Assembly (NCBI RefSeq): GCF_041734735.1
Contig: NC_134910.1
Span: forward strand, 13,181,257-13,245,256
Length of the DNA: 64,000 nt
Direction of reading: 5' to 3'
Source of the DNA: Babylonia areolata
Lineage: Eukaryota > Mollusca > Gastropoda > Neogastropoda > Buccinidae
Position 1 is the stretch's first letter. Every line of letters starts with the position of its first letter. Position numbers and translations under genes: made by a program. Of this stretch, positions 22,701-34,737 are shown piece by piece. A model generated the notes under the pieces. The model was not told where the DNA came from, did not search any database, and saw only the letters and a program-made list of their open reading frames with translations.

Positions 22701-23479
22701 CGGAAGCGTAAAGTACAGCTTGTCAGGTAGTCCCAACACTGAACGAACACCTGTAGCAACACCGTCATCTTTGTCATCATCATCAGCGTCCTCCACATTT
22801 ATCATCAATAAGAAGAAAAAAAAAAAGAAAGAAAAAGAGTCCCAAATTCTGTGACCTTTTGTGCCCTGCTTTCGTGATGAAAAATTAACAAGAAAATGAA
22901 GGGAGAAGAAGAAGAAGAAGAAGAAGATTAACCAAAACAAGGAAAAAGACAAAAAGCATGTATGTATAAACTACGAAGCAAGTACAGGAAAACTTCTTTC
23001 CTTGAAGAATAGCCTGTAAGAAATGTGATATTCCCTCTTTGTCAACATTCAGTGGTTAGTCTATGACACGCATCGAAGTGACATTCAAAAAGGAACACTC
23101 TCAGTCTCTCTTATGTCTCCACCCCTTCCCCCCACGCCCCCTTCACACATGTGTCTGTTTCCAAACCACTGCCTCCACTTGTGTGCCCCATGTGCCCAAA
23201 CTGGTTGCCTTTGTAACATTCCGAGCTCCCAAAGTATGTCTCTACTTCGTTGACATTGTTGATTTTCTTTATCAGTTCAACCATATGCAAAAATAAGACC
23301 TTGTGACCTACGGACTCAACAAACATGAATGATTATCTAAAATGAATGAATATTTATCTTTGAATTGCTTCTTTTTTTGTGTGCAGAATATACTTGAACC
23401 AGTGAAACCCAACTAATACCAAGAGAAATATACAAAAATGTGAAATTCGAATACGATAATTCAGAATTATCTTTTGCAG
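22701..23479 (+). other. Intron 8, distal part
   Basis: A purine-rich (AAG)n stretch at 22806-22930, then single-copy sequence. No exon seen before the acceptor at 23479. Confidence 0.5.
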
Positions 23480-23554
23480 AACTGAAAGCAGGATCATCAT
23501 GTAGTGGGGATAGTGACTGCAACGCAGGGATGAAATGTGAAAAGGGCCAATGCA
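23480..23554 (+). CDS. Exon 9: cysteine-rich module 7 (short)
   Basis: This 75-nt, phase 1-1 exon has acceptor TCTTTTGCAG and donor GTGAGT. It encodes LKAGSSC with cysteine spacing x5, x5, x4 and the CNAGMKC signature. It is the cleanest example of the short module consensus and opens a run of seven short modules (23480 to 37346). Confidence 0.84.
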
Positions 23555-24082
23555 GTGAGTTGCTTGTAAACGTCATAGTATTGTTGGCATGTGGGCAATG
23601 TGTCCTTTGTTGATAAGTACCAGTCAGTGGCTCTGTCAGCTGATTAAGACTGTGTCATTTGGTAATGATCAGTTCGCTGGGTTACTGTTTTATATGTATG
23701 ATTTCTATTATTAAATAAACACACAAGACGACAAAAAACAAAACAAAAAACCAACAAACAAACAAACGAACACACACACAAACAAAAAAACCCCACCTTC
23801 CTCAGTACTAGTAACCACCTCCGTCCATCAGCTGTCTCATTTGTTTCTTTTTGTTGTTTGTTTGTTTGTTTGTTCTTAATCAGTGGGAATCACACTTTTC
23901 CTCTTTCGTTATGATGATGGCTATAGTAGTAGTAGTAGCTGTAATAGCAGTAGCAGTTGACTTTGTTGTTGTTGCTGCTGTTGTTAACACACATCTTCCA
24001 AGACACATGGTACTCTTTTCTTTTTTCTTTTCTTTTTTATTGTATTCGAATTCCACATTTTTTTTTTTTTTTTTTTAACCAG
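23555..24082 (+). other. Intron 9
   Basis: An AAAC/CAAA-rich run at 23730-23790, (GTTT)n at 23853-23872, trinucleotide (TAG)n/(TTG)n at 23924-23980 and the T18 acceptor tract. No exon. Confidence 0.5.
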
Positions 24083-24160
24083 AATTTCAGTTGGGAGGCA
24101 ACTGCTATGGTAATAGTCAGTCCTGCACATCAGGAACCACGTGTGAGTCTGGTACATGCA
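24083..24160 (+). CDS. Exon 10: cysteine-rich module 8 (short)
   Basis: This 78-nt, phase 1-1 exon has an acceptor of T18 then AACCAG, and donor GTAAGT. It encodes FQLGGNC with cysteine spacing x6, x5, x4 and CTSGTTC. Intron 9 is only 528 bp, and this module resembles exon 11 (25187) in spacing, which suggests a local duplication. Confidence 0.82.
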
Positions 24161-24295
24161 GTAAGTATGAGTTTGTTTCTGTGTGTCTATCCCAATGTGT
24201 ATGTATGTATTGTGTATCTAGCTATCTACCTATATGTATATCCATCTATCTGTATACTCATCTGTCGTTATATTAAATTTTATTGTGTTGTGTGG

Positions 24296-24548
24296 TACGG
24301 TATTGTATTGTAATGTTTCGTATTTCTGTTTGTTATAAATGATTTCTTTATTTGAAATTCGGGCTGCCCTCTCCCCAAGGAAAGCGCGTCATTGCAATCT
24401 AGCTTCAACATTCTTTTTTTTTTTTGTTCAGCCAGCAAGTGTATTTGTTTCATATTACTGTGGATTTTCTTGCAGAAATTTACCATTTTGTTGCCATGGT
24501 TTCTTTTGCGTGCTACTCATGGAACCGCGGTTTTCTTATCCGAATGAC
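24296..24548 (-). mobile_element. SINE family 2, 5'-truncated reverse copy
   Basis: Read in reverse: GTCATTCGGATAAGAAAACC, then CATGGCAACAAAATGG, TTTCTGCAAG, GGGGAGAGGGCAGCCCG, and a tail with TACAATAC repeats. This matches the 3' half of the copy at 61563-61963. Confidence 0.68.
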
Positions 24549-24601
24549 TATCTGTCTATCTGTCTGTATGTCTATCTGTCTATCTGCCTATCTGTCTGTC
24601 C

Positions 24602-24651
<50 letters not shown>

Positions 24652-25186
24652 CAATTATTTATCTATGTATCAGTTTCCTGTTAGAGTTATTATGTGCCCA
24701 AGCTGGAAAATTGTGATGAAGACATGGAAACTTTGAAATTTTGATAGACAGATTTATATTATGATCGTAAAAAACGATAGAATGCCTATCCATGTGGGCT
24801 GTTTTAGGTAGAATCGTTCTCTTTGCAGTACCCAACTTTCGGTTCGACAGTCACTCGTCTCTGACGGTGAGCAAAATTATCATTCGAGTCGATATATGTC
24901 AGTTCTGTTAGCTCCTTCCCATCTCCTACTCTCCCCTCCCCTCCCCCACGTTTTCCATATCGTTGCTGTTAGTGTTCGTTGATTTTGTTTGTTTGATTTT
25001 GATTTTTTAAAAATTTTTATTACGTTTTAATCACATGTGAACCACGAAGGCGTAGCCTCTTTTGATTTTTCTTTTGCTTAGTTTTGTGACCCTACACTTT
25101 CAGTTCTAGTAACTGCATTGATGGTGAATTCAGTTGTCACACATGAAATGTAATTAAAGGCTTTGTTTCTCATCGTTTGTTGACAG
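24549..25186 (+). other. Intron 10, distal part
   Basis: A TCTG/TATC-rich run (24549-24600), (TA)n-(TG)n at 24602-24652, and a sequence at 24690-24830 that resembles 32590-32810 (GAAGAC..GGAAA..TTTGAAATTTT). No exon seen. Confidence 0.5.
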
Positions 25187-25264
25187 AAGTGAAGACTGGA
25201 GACAGTTGTGCAAACCACGAAGACCTGTGTTTGTCTGGAAGTATATGTGATGACGGAACCTGCA
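25187..25264 (+). CDS. Exon 11: cysteine-rich module 9 (short)
   Basis: This 78-nt, phase 1-1 exon has acceptor TTTGTTGACAG and donor GTAAGT. It encodes VKTGDSC with cysteine spacing x6, x5, x4 (same as exon 10) and CLSGSIC. A telomere-motif minisatellite begins about 135 bp downstream. Confidence 0.82.
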
Positions 25265-25399
25265 GTAAGTGTGGTTTGTCTGTTGTTGCTGGGAAACATG
25301 TCAATGCGCCCATGGCGAAAAAAAAACATTTCCTGGAAATGTGTGTGGCTGGTGAAAGACCTAGCTATACAATATATTTTTTTTTACGAAATGTTGCTA

Positions 25400-26090
25400 T
25401 AGACTCACTGTAACCACAACCAAAAACCCAGCCTTGTTACCCCATGACAACCCTAAACTAACTTTAATCACAACCCTAACCCCAGCCTTAACCCTCATGA
25501 CAGCACATGACTAACTGTAATCATACCCCTACCCAAATTCTAAACCTCATGTCAACCATAGATTAACTGTAACCACAGCCCTTACCCTCATGACAACCCT
25601 AGACTACCTGTAACCACAGCCCTAACCCTCCTGTCAACCCTAGACTAACTGTAACCACAACCCTAACCCTCCTGTCAACCCTAGACTAACTGTAACCACA
25701 GCCCTAACCCTCCTGTCAACCCTAGACTAACTGTAACCACAGCCCTAACCCTCCTGTCAACCCTAGACTAACTGTAACCACAGCCCTAACCCTCCTGTCA
25801 ACCCTAGACTAACTGTAACCACAGCCCTAACCCTCCTGTCAACCCTAGACTAACTGTAACCACAGCCCTAACCCTCCTGTCAACCCTAGACTAACTGTAA
25901 CCACAGCCCTAACCCTCCTGTCAACCCTAGACTAACTGTAACCACAACCCTAACCCTCATGTCAACCCTAGACTAACTGTAACCACAGCCCTAACCCTCC
26001 TGTCAACCCTAGACTAACTGTAACCACAACCCTAACCCTCATGTCAACCCTAGACTAACTGTAACCACAACCCTAACCCTCATGACAAAC
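25400..26090 (+). repeat. Minisatellite B, 41-bp unit, about 16 copies, with telomere-like motif
   Basis: The unit contains CCCTAACCCTCCTGTCAACC then CTAGACTAACTGTAACCACAG. Each unit carries 10 nt of the telomeric C-strand repeat CCCTAA. The left end is more degenerate than the centre. Confidence 0.92.
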
Positions 26091-26124
26091 AAGATCTGGC
26101 CAGGGTAAGATCTGGCCTGTTACA

Positions 26125-27729
26125 CCGGTGTTCGGTTGTCTGTGTGTGTGTGGTGGTGGTAAACTTTAACATTGACATTTTCTCTGCAAATACTTTGTCA
26201 GTTGACACCAAATTAGGCATAAGAATAGGAAAAAATCAGTTCTTTGCAGTCATCTTGTTTAAATCAATATTGCCCCTCTGGGATGGGCACAAAAGAATAA
26301 AAAAAAAGAAGCCAAATTATATGCAAACTGAATTTATTGTTATATCTATATATATATATATATGCATTTACTGTTATATTTATATTTTTTTATTCTCTAA
26401 ACTTGGCACTTTGATCTGCTATTCTGACACAACAAGAGCAGTCATTATTATCATTTTTTGTTCAAACAGGAACTTCTTTTGCTAAGCATGGAAGTTTTAT
26501 TTACTTTGCAAACGTTTTGGTACAGCTAGTAAAAAAGGGAAATTACTCTGTAATTAATGCTAGGGGACTTAATTTGCTTTAAACTGATCTTTCTCATCTT
26601 AAACATTACATTTTGAAATTATACTCAATACGTAAAAGCTTGTGTGTTTTATTCTCAGTGCACAGGGCTTTCACTATGTTCATTCGCCCAAGTGGTCTTT
26701 TTCGGAAAATACTAAAAGCAATACGACGAGTGGACTTTATAGATCTATTGGCTGAGCCCTGAAGGTCATGGGCAAAAATCAATTGCGTACACATATTTAT
26801 ACACATTTAAAGCGCGTGCTCATATTCTTTGCGAACGCGAACGACACCATTTTGTTTCAAGTTGTTGACCTGCCCGTTCAATCCAATATTCAATGCACAA
26901 TACACGATAACATGTGATGGAAAGTTGGAGAAGGAGACCGTTAAATATTTATTCATAGAAAGATTTGTGAACGCCTCATCACTTACTGGATTATGCCCCA
27001 AACTGCCATAAAAATATCCACAGAATCAGTCGGAATTCACAGTTAAAAATTGTAAACCATGCGAGTTAATACCCTTGAATTGATGAAACGAAAAAATTTC
27101 TGTCTTGACTTTTCTCAAAATGAAGTCCTTTTCACTTCATACGACGTTTAGAAGTACTTGTACTTGGCTCTACATGTTATTAGTTTAACAAAATACTAAA
27201 TTTTCATATCAACTTTAAAACTATAAAACTAGAATGAACATAAAAGAGAAATTGAATCGACTGTGTCGTACTACATTCCCGGCGGGTGTAACTAAACTTG
27301 TACATCTGTCTAGATCTAGAGAAAACGGCTAAATGTTGCAGTGTGATTGCGGCGATAGCCACGTCTCCTTTACCGTCTACTTAAAAAGAATTTTTTTTAT
27401 TGCCCATAAAGATTTTTTGAATGCCCAAGATACACCCGAATAATATGATTTAAACAGCGTTCTCACTGCGAATACCGCAATTGATTTATCGCCCTTTAAA
27501 AAAGTATGTTCAAATATTAAATTTTAGAACGTCATTTAAGGAGCCATGATAGTGTAATGGGTAAGACAGTTTCTTTTCACCCGAACACGTGGGGTTCGAA
27601 TCTGGTTAGGACTTTTTTTTTTCTTTTTTTTTTTAACCCGAAGCTTTATACAAATACAGCACACATTTTAACGATTAGATTTTTAAAAAAGTGTATCACA
27701 AGTGAGTCTTGAAGGCCTTGCCTCTCTTG
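26125..27729 (+). mobile_element. Non-autonomous DNA transposon B2 (empty-site copy)
   Basis: It aligns with B1 from the CGGTGTTCGGTTG near the left end to ...CACAAGTGAGTCTTGAAGG on the right, but lacks the terminal palindrome on the left. It has a single TTAA at 27450-27453 where B1 has the 224-bp MITE. It carries about 110 bp near 27085-27190 that B1 lacks. Confidence 0.68.
27543..27608 (+). other. tRNA-Glu-like sequence inside transposon B2
   Basis: A-box-like TAGTGTAATGGGTAAGAC, an anticodon-loop-like CTTTTCACCC (TTC, Glu) and B box GGGTTCGAATC are all in order. Aminoacyl-stem pairing (GCCATG / ...GGTTAGG) is poor, and a poly-T run follows at once. Most likely a tRNA-derived piece of the transposon, not a working gene. 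Confidence 0.45.
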
Positions 27730-28063
27730 TTTTTTTATTTTTATTTTTTTATGTAAACACAACTACTTTAGTTGTTTTTTTTTCTAAATTAACCAATAGA
27801 TTCAGCCAGCTGGAGGCCTCTCTAAAAAATATCTAGCTGTCGCTGCAAACCAAGAACAGAAAAAGACAGCAGCAGAGCATCATCAGCAAACAACAATATC
27901 AAAATTTCAACCAAATCTGGGGTTAACGTCACACCATGTTTACCATTACGGATTACATCATTTGCCAGTGAATAAGTTGATGCCTGTCAGAAAGTTCAGA
28001 ACGAGTATCAATGGGAGATTTGATTATTCATACAGTGTGAAAAAAAATCACTTGCTGTTTTAT

Positions 28064-28117
<54 letters not shown>

Positions 28118-28142
28118 TGAAACAAATGTGTTCTGTGTGCAG
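27730..28142 (+). other. Intron 11, distal part
   Basis: T-rich then single-copy sequence, ending with (AG)24 at 28070-28113 and the exon 12 acceptor. No exon seen. Confidence 0.5.
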
Positions 28143-28226
28143 AGATCGAGCTTGGGGAAGACTGTAAGAATGCCAAGGACGACTGCGTCATCGGAATTTG
28201 TAGCTCTGAGGACGGCAACAAATGCA
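28143..28226 (+). CDS. Exon 12: cysteine-rich module 10 (short, divergent)
   Basis: This 84-nt, phase 1-1 exon has acceptor CTGTGTGCAG and the less common donor GTCAGT. It encodes IELGEDC with cysteine spacing x6, x4, x7; the usual C-x-x-G-T-x-C has lost one residue (CVIGIC). An (AG)24 tract ends 30 bp upstream and a LINE begins about 110 bp downstream. Confidence 0.76.
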
Positions 28227-28339
28227 GTCAGTGTTGAGGGCTAGTTATGCAGACTGCTGATGGTTGATAGACTGGTGTGATAGTCTGCGCGCTCTCTCTC
28301 TCATTCTCTCTCTCTGTCTTCCCCAAAACTCTGTTCCCC

Positions 28340-31300
28340 ACCCATGATATTTTTGTTTGTCCCGGAGTGAAAGTCTCAGACAGTATGCATGGTCGTCTGT
28401 GTGGTGGCACAGTAGTTCCGGTCAGAAAAGAATTGAGTAAATACGTAGAGCAAGTCCCTTTAGAGTTAGACAACATTATTGCTCTAAAAATTTCAAGCAC
28501 ATTGTTTTGTCTGGACAAGGACTGTGTATTTATTGGTGTGTACTTGCCACCTGAGAAGTCAAAATATTACGAAGATACTTATATCTATAATGGTGTAACG
28601 ATGCTTGAAGACTGCATGCTGGATATTAATAGTCGTTATGGTGAGATACCCATTATTGTGTGTGGCGACCTTAATTCAAGAACCGCTTCCAGGAATCCAT
28701 GTATATCCAGTGATCCCATTGATGGCATATATGTCATGGACAAAACCAATGAGAATGTGTTGATGACGACGCTGGTTACAATGCGAGATCATCAAAGTAT
28801 GACGTAATTAATCCATTTGGAAGATACCTGCTGAATGTGTATGATGAATTCCGCTTATCCATTGTCAATGGCCTTAAACAATTCAATTTTTCGAGTGATT
28901 TTACATATGTGTCCCCGAATGGTTGTTGTCTGATCGATGTTTTCGTCATTTCTTATTGTTTGCTGAGTAAATGTAGGCAGTTCAAGATTTTACCTATGGT
29001 TGAATCCAAGCACGCAGCTGTCGAGTTGTCACTTTCATGTGCTCAGTTTTAGACTGATGCTGCTTCTGACAATCAGTCATCTTTTTCGTTTTCCAAATAT
29101 AAATGGGACCCTTAGAAAAGTGATTCATATTGTGATGTCATGTGTTCAGACCATATCTCTGCTCTTATTGATGAAGCTTCACACTTGATTGAATGTGATA
29201 TTGATCTTGCTCTTGAAAAAAATTAATGAATGTTTTGAAGTTGCGGGTGAATGTATGTTGAAAACTTTTTATTGGCGCTGAGGAGAGACGAGTTTGGTTT
29301 GACTTGGAATGCAGGCAAAGTAGAACGGTATTAAGACAACATTTGAGATCAAACAGAGAAGGAGTCGGACAGAATTACATACAAAAAAGACGTGAATATA
29401 AGGAGTTACTAAGACGAAAGAAACGGAATTATAAAGTCAATTTTATTCATGATTTACAAAATAATTTAAATGACTCAAAGAAATTTTGGAACACTATTCG
29501 TTCAGTCAGACCGCGCTCGTCTTGCCAGACCAGTATTTCAAAAGAGCAGTGGTTTAACCATTTTAAAGCTGTGTTCTGACTCCACTGATGTGAATGAATC
29601 CATTGCTGAACCCGCTGTGATGCATGTTAGCACACCATCTGATAATTTACTGAACTGTAGTATCTCCGAGTCTGAAATACGGATTCCGATCAGAGCTCTG
29701 AAAAGCAATAAAGCGGCAGGTCCTGATAGCATCATGGGCGAATTTTACAAAAACAGTATGGACTGCATTATGCCTTTTCTGGTTAAATACTTCAATCACA
29801 TATTTGACAATGGTTTGTTTCCTCAAAAATTGTCTCTTGCAGTCATGCAGCCCCTACACAAAAAAGGCGACGCAAATAATCCAGATAATTTTTGAGGCAT
29901 TTCACTTTTGAATATATATAGCAAGATATACAGTTTTGTTCTGAATAAGCGTATCAGTAATTGGATTGATGTGCATGGTCTGATTGGGGAAGAGCAGGCG
30001 GGTCTTAGAGCAGAACACAGTACAACTGACCACGTGTTCACATTATATGCCATGGTACAAAAGCAGTTACTTAGACACAGAAAATTATATGTCGCGTTTA
30101 TTGATTTTAAAAAAGCTTTTGATAGTGTTTCCAGGAGTAAATTATGGGTAATTTAAAAAAAAGAATGGTTTAAATGGTAAAATACTGCAGGCTCTGAAAA
30201 GTATGTACGAAATAGTTAAAGCAAAAGTACGAGTTGGTGGTGATTTCACAGACAGTTTTATGTGCCCTCGTGGCTCAAACAAGGTGAAGTATGTTCTCCA
30301 TTACTTTTTTCTTTATTTATTAACGAATTGACCTCAGATGTGCTTGCGGGTGGCATGCATGGCATCCAGCTTTCTCCTGATTTTCTCCAGCTCTTGATCT
30401 TACATTTTGCTGATGATGTAGCTCTACTATCTGATACCCCGATAGGTCTTCAAACTCAGCTGAATATATTGTATGACACAGCAAAGCGACTTGATTTAAT
30501 TGTCAATTTAGAAAAATCTAATGTGGTGGTGTTTAGAAATGGTGGCTACCTTGGTGCGAACGAGAGATGGTTCTATGGAAATGAACTTTTGAAAATTGTG
30601 AATGTTTATAAGTACTTGGGTATCTTTTTGTCAACCCGCATTAGTTTTACAGCAACATAATTGTGAATGTATATAAGTACTTAGGTATCTTTTTGTCAAC
30701 CCGCCTTAGTTTTACAGCAACATTCGAAGATCTTGCAAGTCGTGCCAGAAAAGGAGTCGTTGCTATCATTAGAACACTTTGGGCGATTGGAGAACATTCC
30801 CCTGGTATCTTTTTTTTAAAATGTTTGACTGTCAGATACAACCAGTGTTGACATATGGAGCTGAAATATGGGGAGTTACAAAAAATCTTGAATTAATCGA
30901 AGGTGTACATCTTTTCGCTTTAAAAAAGTTTTTAGGCTCCTAGACATTTGGTTTATGGTGAAACTGGTAGATTTCCACTCTATGTGATGACTTATGTTAA
31001 ATGTTTTAAGTTTTGGTTACTTCTACTAAAATTAAGCAGTGATCGATTCCCCAAGAAAGCATACAATATGTTACTACATCTGCAAACACAAAATTATATC
31101 ACATCGGCTTGTAGTATTAGAAATGTTTTGTACATGTACGGCTTTGGTTATGTGTGGGAGGCACAAGGTGTTGGTAATGAATGTGTGTTTATTCGTTGTT
31201 TTAAGCAACGGTTAATTGATTGTGCAAAGCAAAGTTGGCATTCCTCACTGCTGTTACATGAATTCTATCGAGTGTATTCTGTTTACAACCGATCACTTAC

Positions 31301-32090
31301 AACATCTCCGTACTTACTGGTCGTGAAAAACTTTTTTGTACGCCGTCTATTTTCACGATTTCGAATGGGTATGTCAGATTTGAATTGTCGCTTTTTACAG
31401 TATAATCCTGTTCCTTGTGATAAGAGAATGTGTAGTTTTTGTCACACAGCCCTTGAAACAGAATATCACTTTCTTTTGGTTTGTCCAGTTTATTAGACTC
31501 TAAGAGAAGAACATTTACCTGCCAAATATCACAGAAATCCAGCCTTGTTCAAATTTGCCGCTTTGATGTCCTGTGTGTCGGAATCCTTAGTTGCGAAGTT
31601 GTCGTTTTTCGTATGCAAGGCTTTTGGCGTGAGAGCGGAGCTTTTGTACTTGGACACGAGTGGATGAATATAGGTATGCATTTTGTTACCCTGTGGCGTA
31701 TACATCACCCCTCCCCCCCCCCCCCCCCACCTCCCTGTGCCCCCTTTTTTCCGATTCTTGCAATTTGTAATTAATTTTTGTTTAGCTTGTCAGCATTTCA
31801 CTTAATCCAGATCGCTGGATCTGTGTGTTTAGCGCGCGAGCGTGTATGTGGGTGTGTATATGCGCGCGTGCATGTGTTTGAGGGAAGGGAGAGGAGAGAG
31901 AGAGATAATGAGAGAGAGAGAGAGAGAGAGAGAGCTTGCAAGTCACATGCGCATTGATATATTATTCGCACTATTTGATTCATTATGTAATATTTTTGTA
32001 AGTGGCCCTCTCCTTTGCTATGGGCCGGAGGCCTAACAAATAAACTAGTGTTTTGTCTTGTCATGTCTTGTCTTGTCTTGTCTTGTCTCT
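28340..32090 (+). mobile_element. 5'-truncated, inactive LINE with APE endonuclease and RT
   Basis: Endonuclease motifs: VSDSMHGRLCGG near 28370 and VCGDLNSR near 28660 (the G-D-[FL]-N signature). RT pieces: NKAAGPDSI near 29710, an NF-stop-GISLLN site near 29890 where NYRGISLLN is expected, FIDFKKAFDSVSR near 30100 and FADDVALLSD near 30410. A Cys/His knuckle (C-S-F-C...H-F-L-L-V-C) lies near 31435. Several stops and frameshifts, plus a 64-bp tandem duplication at 30600-30725, show it is dead. The tail has AACAAATAAA then (TTGTC)n to 32090. Sense to the host gene. Confidence 0.85.
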
Positions 32091-33116
32091 GTCTTCCCCC
32101 TGTTTCTCTCTCTGAGAAGAATTTAAACTACTATCCGTATAGATAGACAATTAGATGGATGGATAGACAGACAGACAGACGGACAGACAGACAGATGCTG
32201 CAAGTAAATTGTTAAGTTTTTACTTTTACAACTGAAATCTATTTGTTGTTGTTGTTGTTGTTTCCAGTTTCTGATTGGATCAGTGAGAGGTAAACTTCTG
32301 CAATTGTTTGCAGTTTTCGAAGACGAACATGCTTTTCACGGGTTCTGTCAGTAAAAAGCCAATTTGGGGGGTGTTCATTCCGAAGATAAATATTGCTGAA
32401 ATAGGTTCGAGCATGCTTTGATATTAGTCATTGATTTTAGAAGAGTGAACAGCCTTTGGTCACCCTCACTTGAGTCCCACAGAAGACGACATCATGATCA
32501 AAATGTTTGGAGTGGAAGAACGCATTCGAATGATTATCGTGTGTACTGCGCCCAAGAAAATGCGTTTGGCGATTTTGTGACGATTTGTCGAAGCCAGAAA
32601 GTCGTAATGAAGACAAGGAAAGTTTGAAATTTTAATATATCTACATTGTGATTGTAAACCAATGAAATGCTAATAGATTTGAACTGCTTATCATGGAATC
32701 GTTCCATTTCAGACAAAGAAAGTTTGAAATTTTGACAAATCAACATTGTGATTGTAAACCAATGAAATGCTGATTGATGTGAACTGCTGAATAAGGAATT
32801 GTTCCATTTCCAGCACACAATTTTGGTTTGACAAAGACTAACTACTGATGATGAGCAGAAGCATGATTTGGTTCTACATATGTAAATAATGGTAACATTC
32901 CCTATCCCCCCTCCACCCTCTCCCTTATAGGCCCTCCCTTCACCAAACTCCCTCTGACCCCACGCCATTTTCGGTTTTGTTGTTGTTGTTCAGCAGTAAC
33001 CACACGTGAGCCATGACGACCTTGCCTCTCTGTTTTTCACCCTTGAAAACAAGGTTCTGTTCTTCCCGTTTTCCAGCATGAATCACGATAACAGTTTCAC
33101 ACGTATCAAAACTCAG
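32091..33116 (+). other. Intron 12, after the LINE
   Basis: GACA-rich run at 32165-32196, (GTT)n at 32246-32261, a two-copy tandem repeat of period 100 bp at 32611-32810, then single-copy sequence. A possible CAG at 32267 followed by a GT within 30 bp lacks module sequence and was not called an exon. Confidence 0.5.
32611..32810. repeat. 100-bp tandem duplication (2 copies)
   Basis: AGACAAGGAAAGTTTGAAAT at 32611 recurs as AGACAAAGAAAGTTTGAAAT at 32711, and the following bases align to the end of each copy. A diverged relative is at 24690-24830. Confidence 0.8.
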
Positions 33117-34585
33117 TGTGCTGTAACCATACTTTGTCTCCTGTTTCATACTGCTGTGCTGTAACCAGACTTTGTCTCCTGTTTCATACTGCTGTGCTGT
33201 AACCAGACTTTGTCTCCTGATTCATACTGTTGTGCTGTAACCAGACATTGTCTTCTGTTTCATACTGTTGTACTGTAACCAGACTTTGTCTCCAGTTTCA
33301 TACTGTTGTGCTGTAACCAGACTTTGTCTCCTGATTCATACTGTTGTGCTGTAACCAGACTTTGTCTCCTGATTCATACTGTTGTGCTGTAACCAGACTT
33401 TGTCTCCTGATTCATACTGTTGTGCTGTAACCAGACTTTGTCTCCTGTTACCAGACTTTGTCTCCTGTTTCATACTGTTGTGCTGTAACCAGACTTTGTC
33501 TCCTGATTCATACTGCTGTGCTGTAACCAGACTTTGTCTCCTGTTTCATACTGTTGTGCTGTAATCAGACTTTGTCTCCTGATTCATACTGTTGTGCTGT
33601 AACCAGACTTTGTCTCCTGATTCATACTGTTGTGCTGTAATCAGACTTTGTCTCCTGATTCATACTGCTGTGCTGTAACCAGACTTTGTCTCCTGTTTCA
33701 TACTGTTGTGCTGTAACCAGACTTTGTCTCCTGTTTCATACTGTTGTGCTGCAATCAGACTTTGTCTCCTGATTCATACTGCTGTGCTGTAACCAGACTT
33801 TGTCTCCTGTTTCATACTGTTGTGCTGTAACCAGACTTTGTCTCCTGATTCATACTGTTGTGCTGTAACCAGACTTTGTCTCCTGATTCATACTGTTGTG
33901 CTGTAACCAGACTTTGTCTCCTGTTTCATACTGTTGTGCTGTAACCAGACTTTGTCTCCTGATTCATACTGTTGTGCTGTAACCAGACTTTGTCTCCTGA
34001 TTCATACTGTTGTGCTGTAACCAGACTTTGTCTCCTGATTCATACTGTTGTGCTGTAACCAGACTTTGTCTCCTGATTCATACTGTTGTGCTGTAACCAG
34101 ACTTTGTCTCCTGTTTCATACTGCTGTGCTGTAACCAGGCTTTGTCTCTTGTTTCATACTGCTGTGCTGTTACCAGACTTTGTCTCCTGTTTCATACTGT
34201 TGTGCTGTAACCAGACTTTGTCTCCTGTTTCATACTGCTGTGCTGTAACCAGGCTTTGTCTCTTGTTTCATACTGTTGTGCTGTAACCAGACTTTGTCTC
34301 TTGTTTCATACTGTTGTGCTGTAACCAGACTTTGTCTCCTGATTCATACTGTTGTGCTGTAACCAGACTTTGTCTCCTGTTTCATACTGCTGTGCTGTAA
34401 CCAGGCTTTGTCTCCTGATTCATACTGTTGTGCTGTAACCAGACTTTGTCTCCTGTTTCATACTGCTGTGCTGTAACCAGACTTTGTCTCCTGTTTCATA
34501 CTGTTGTGCTGTAACCAGACTTTGTCTCCTGTTTCATACTGTTGTGCTGTAACCAGGCTTTGTCTCTTGTTTCATACTGTTCTAG
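33117..34585 (+). repeat. Minisatellite C, 38-bp unit, about 38 copies
   Basis: The unit contains GTGCTGTAACCAGACTTTG then TCTCCTGATTCATACTGTT. Variants at [GT]ATTCAT / TTTCAT and [AG]GACTTTG are scattered. It ends about 40 bp before exon 13. The TCTCCTG..TTCATACTG..GCTGTAACCAG run in each unit resembles a weak 3' splice site. Confidence 0.94.
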
Positions 34586-34623
34586 TGTAATTTTGCTTCA
34601 TCGTATTTTGTTTTGTGAGACAG

Positions 34624-34701
34624 AGCTTAATGAAGGACAGAACTGCACATCACACAAACAGTGTCGTAATGGAACCTCATGTGAAAACCTTCAAGTCTGC
34701 A
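34624..34701 (+). CDS. Exon 13: cysteine-rich module 11 (short)
   Basis: This 78-nt, phase 1-1 exon has acceptor TTTTGTGAGACAG and donor GTGAGT followed at once by (CT)n. It encodes LNEGQNC with cysteine spacing x5, x5, x5 and CRNGTSC. The 38-bp minisatellite ends about 40 bp upstream. The acceptor pyrimidine tract is weak, so exon inclusion may vary. Confidence 0.8.
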
Positions 34702-34706
34702 GTGAG

Positions 34707-34737
<31 letters not shown>

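Noticed and set aside
25400-26090. True interstitial telomere
   Set aside because: Only 10 of 41 bases per unit are telomere-like; the rest is unrelated sequence.
32268-32293. Possible 26-nt micro-exon after TTTCCAG and before GTAAAC
   Set aside because: Length would break the strict phase 1-1 rule and it encodes no module residues.
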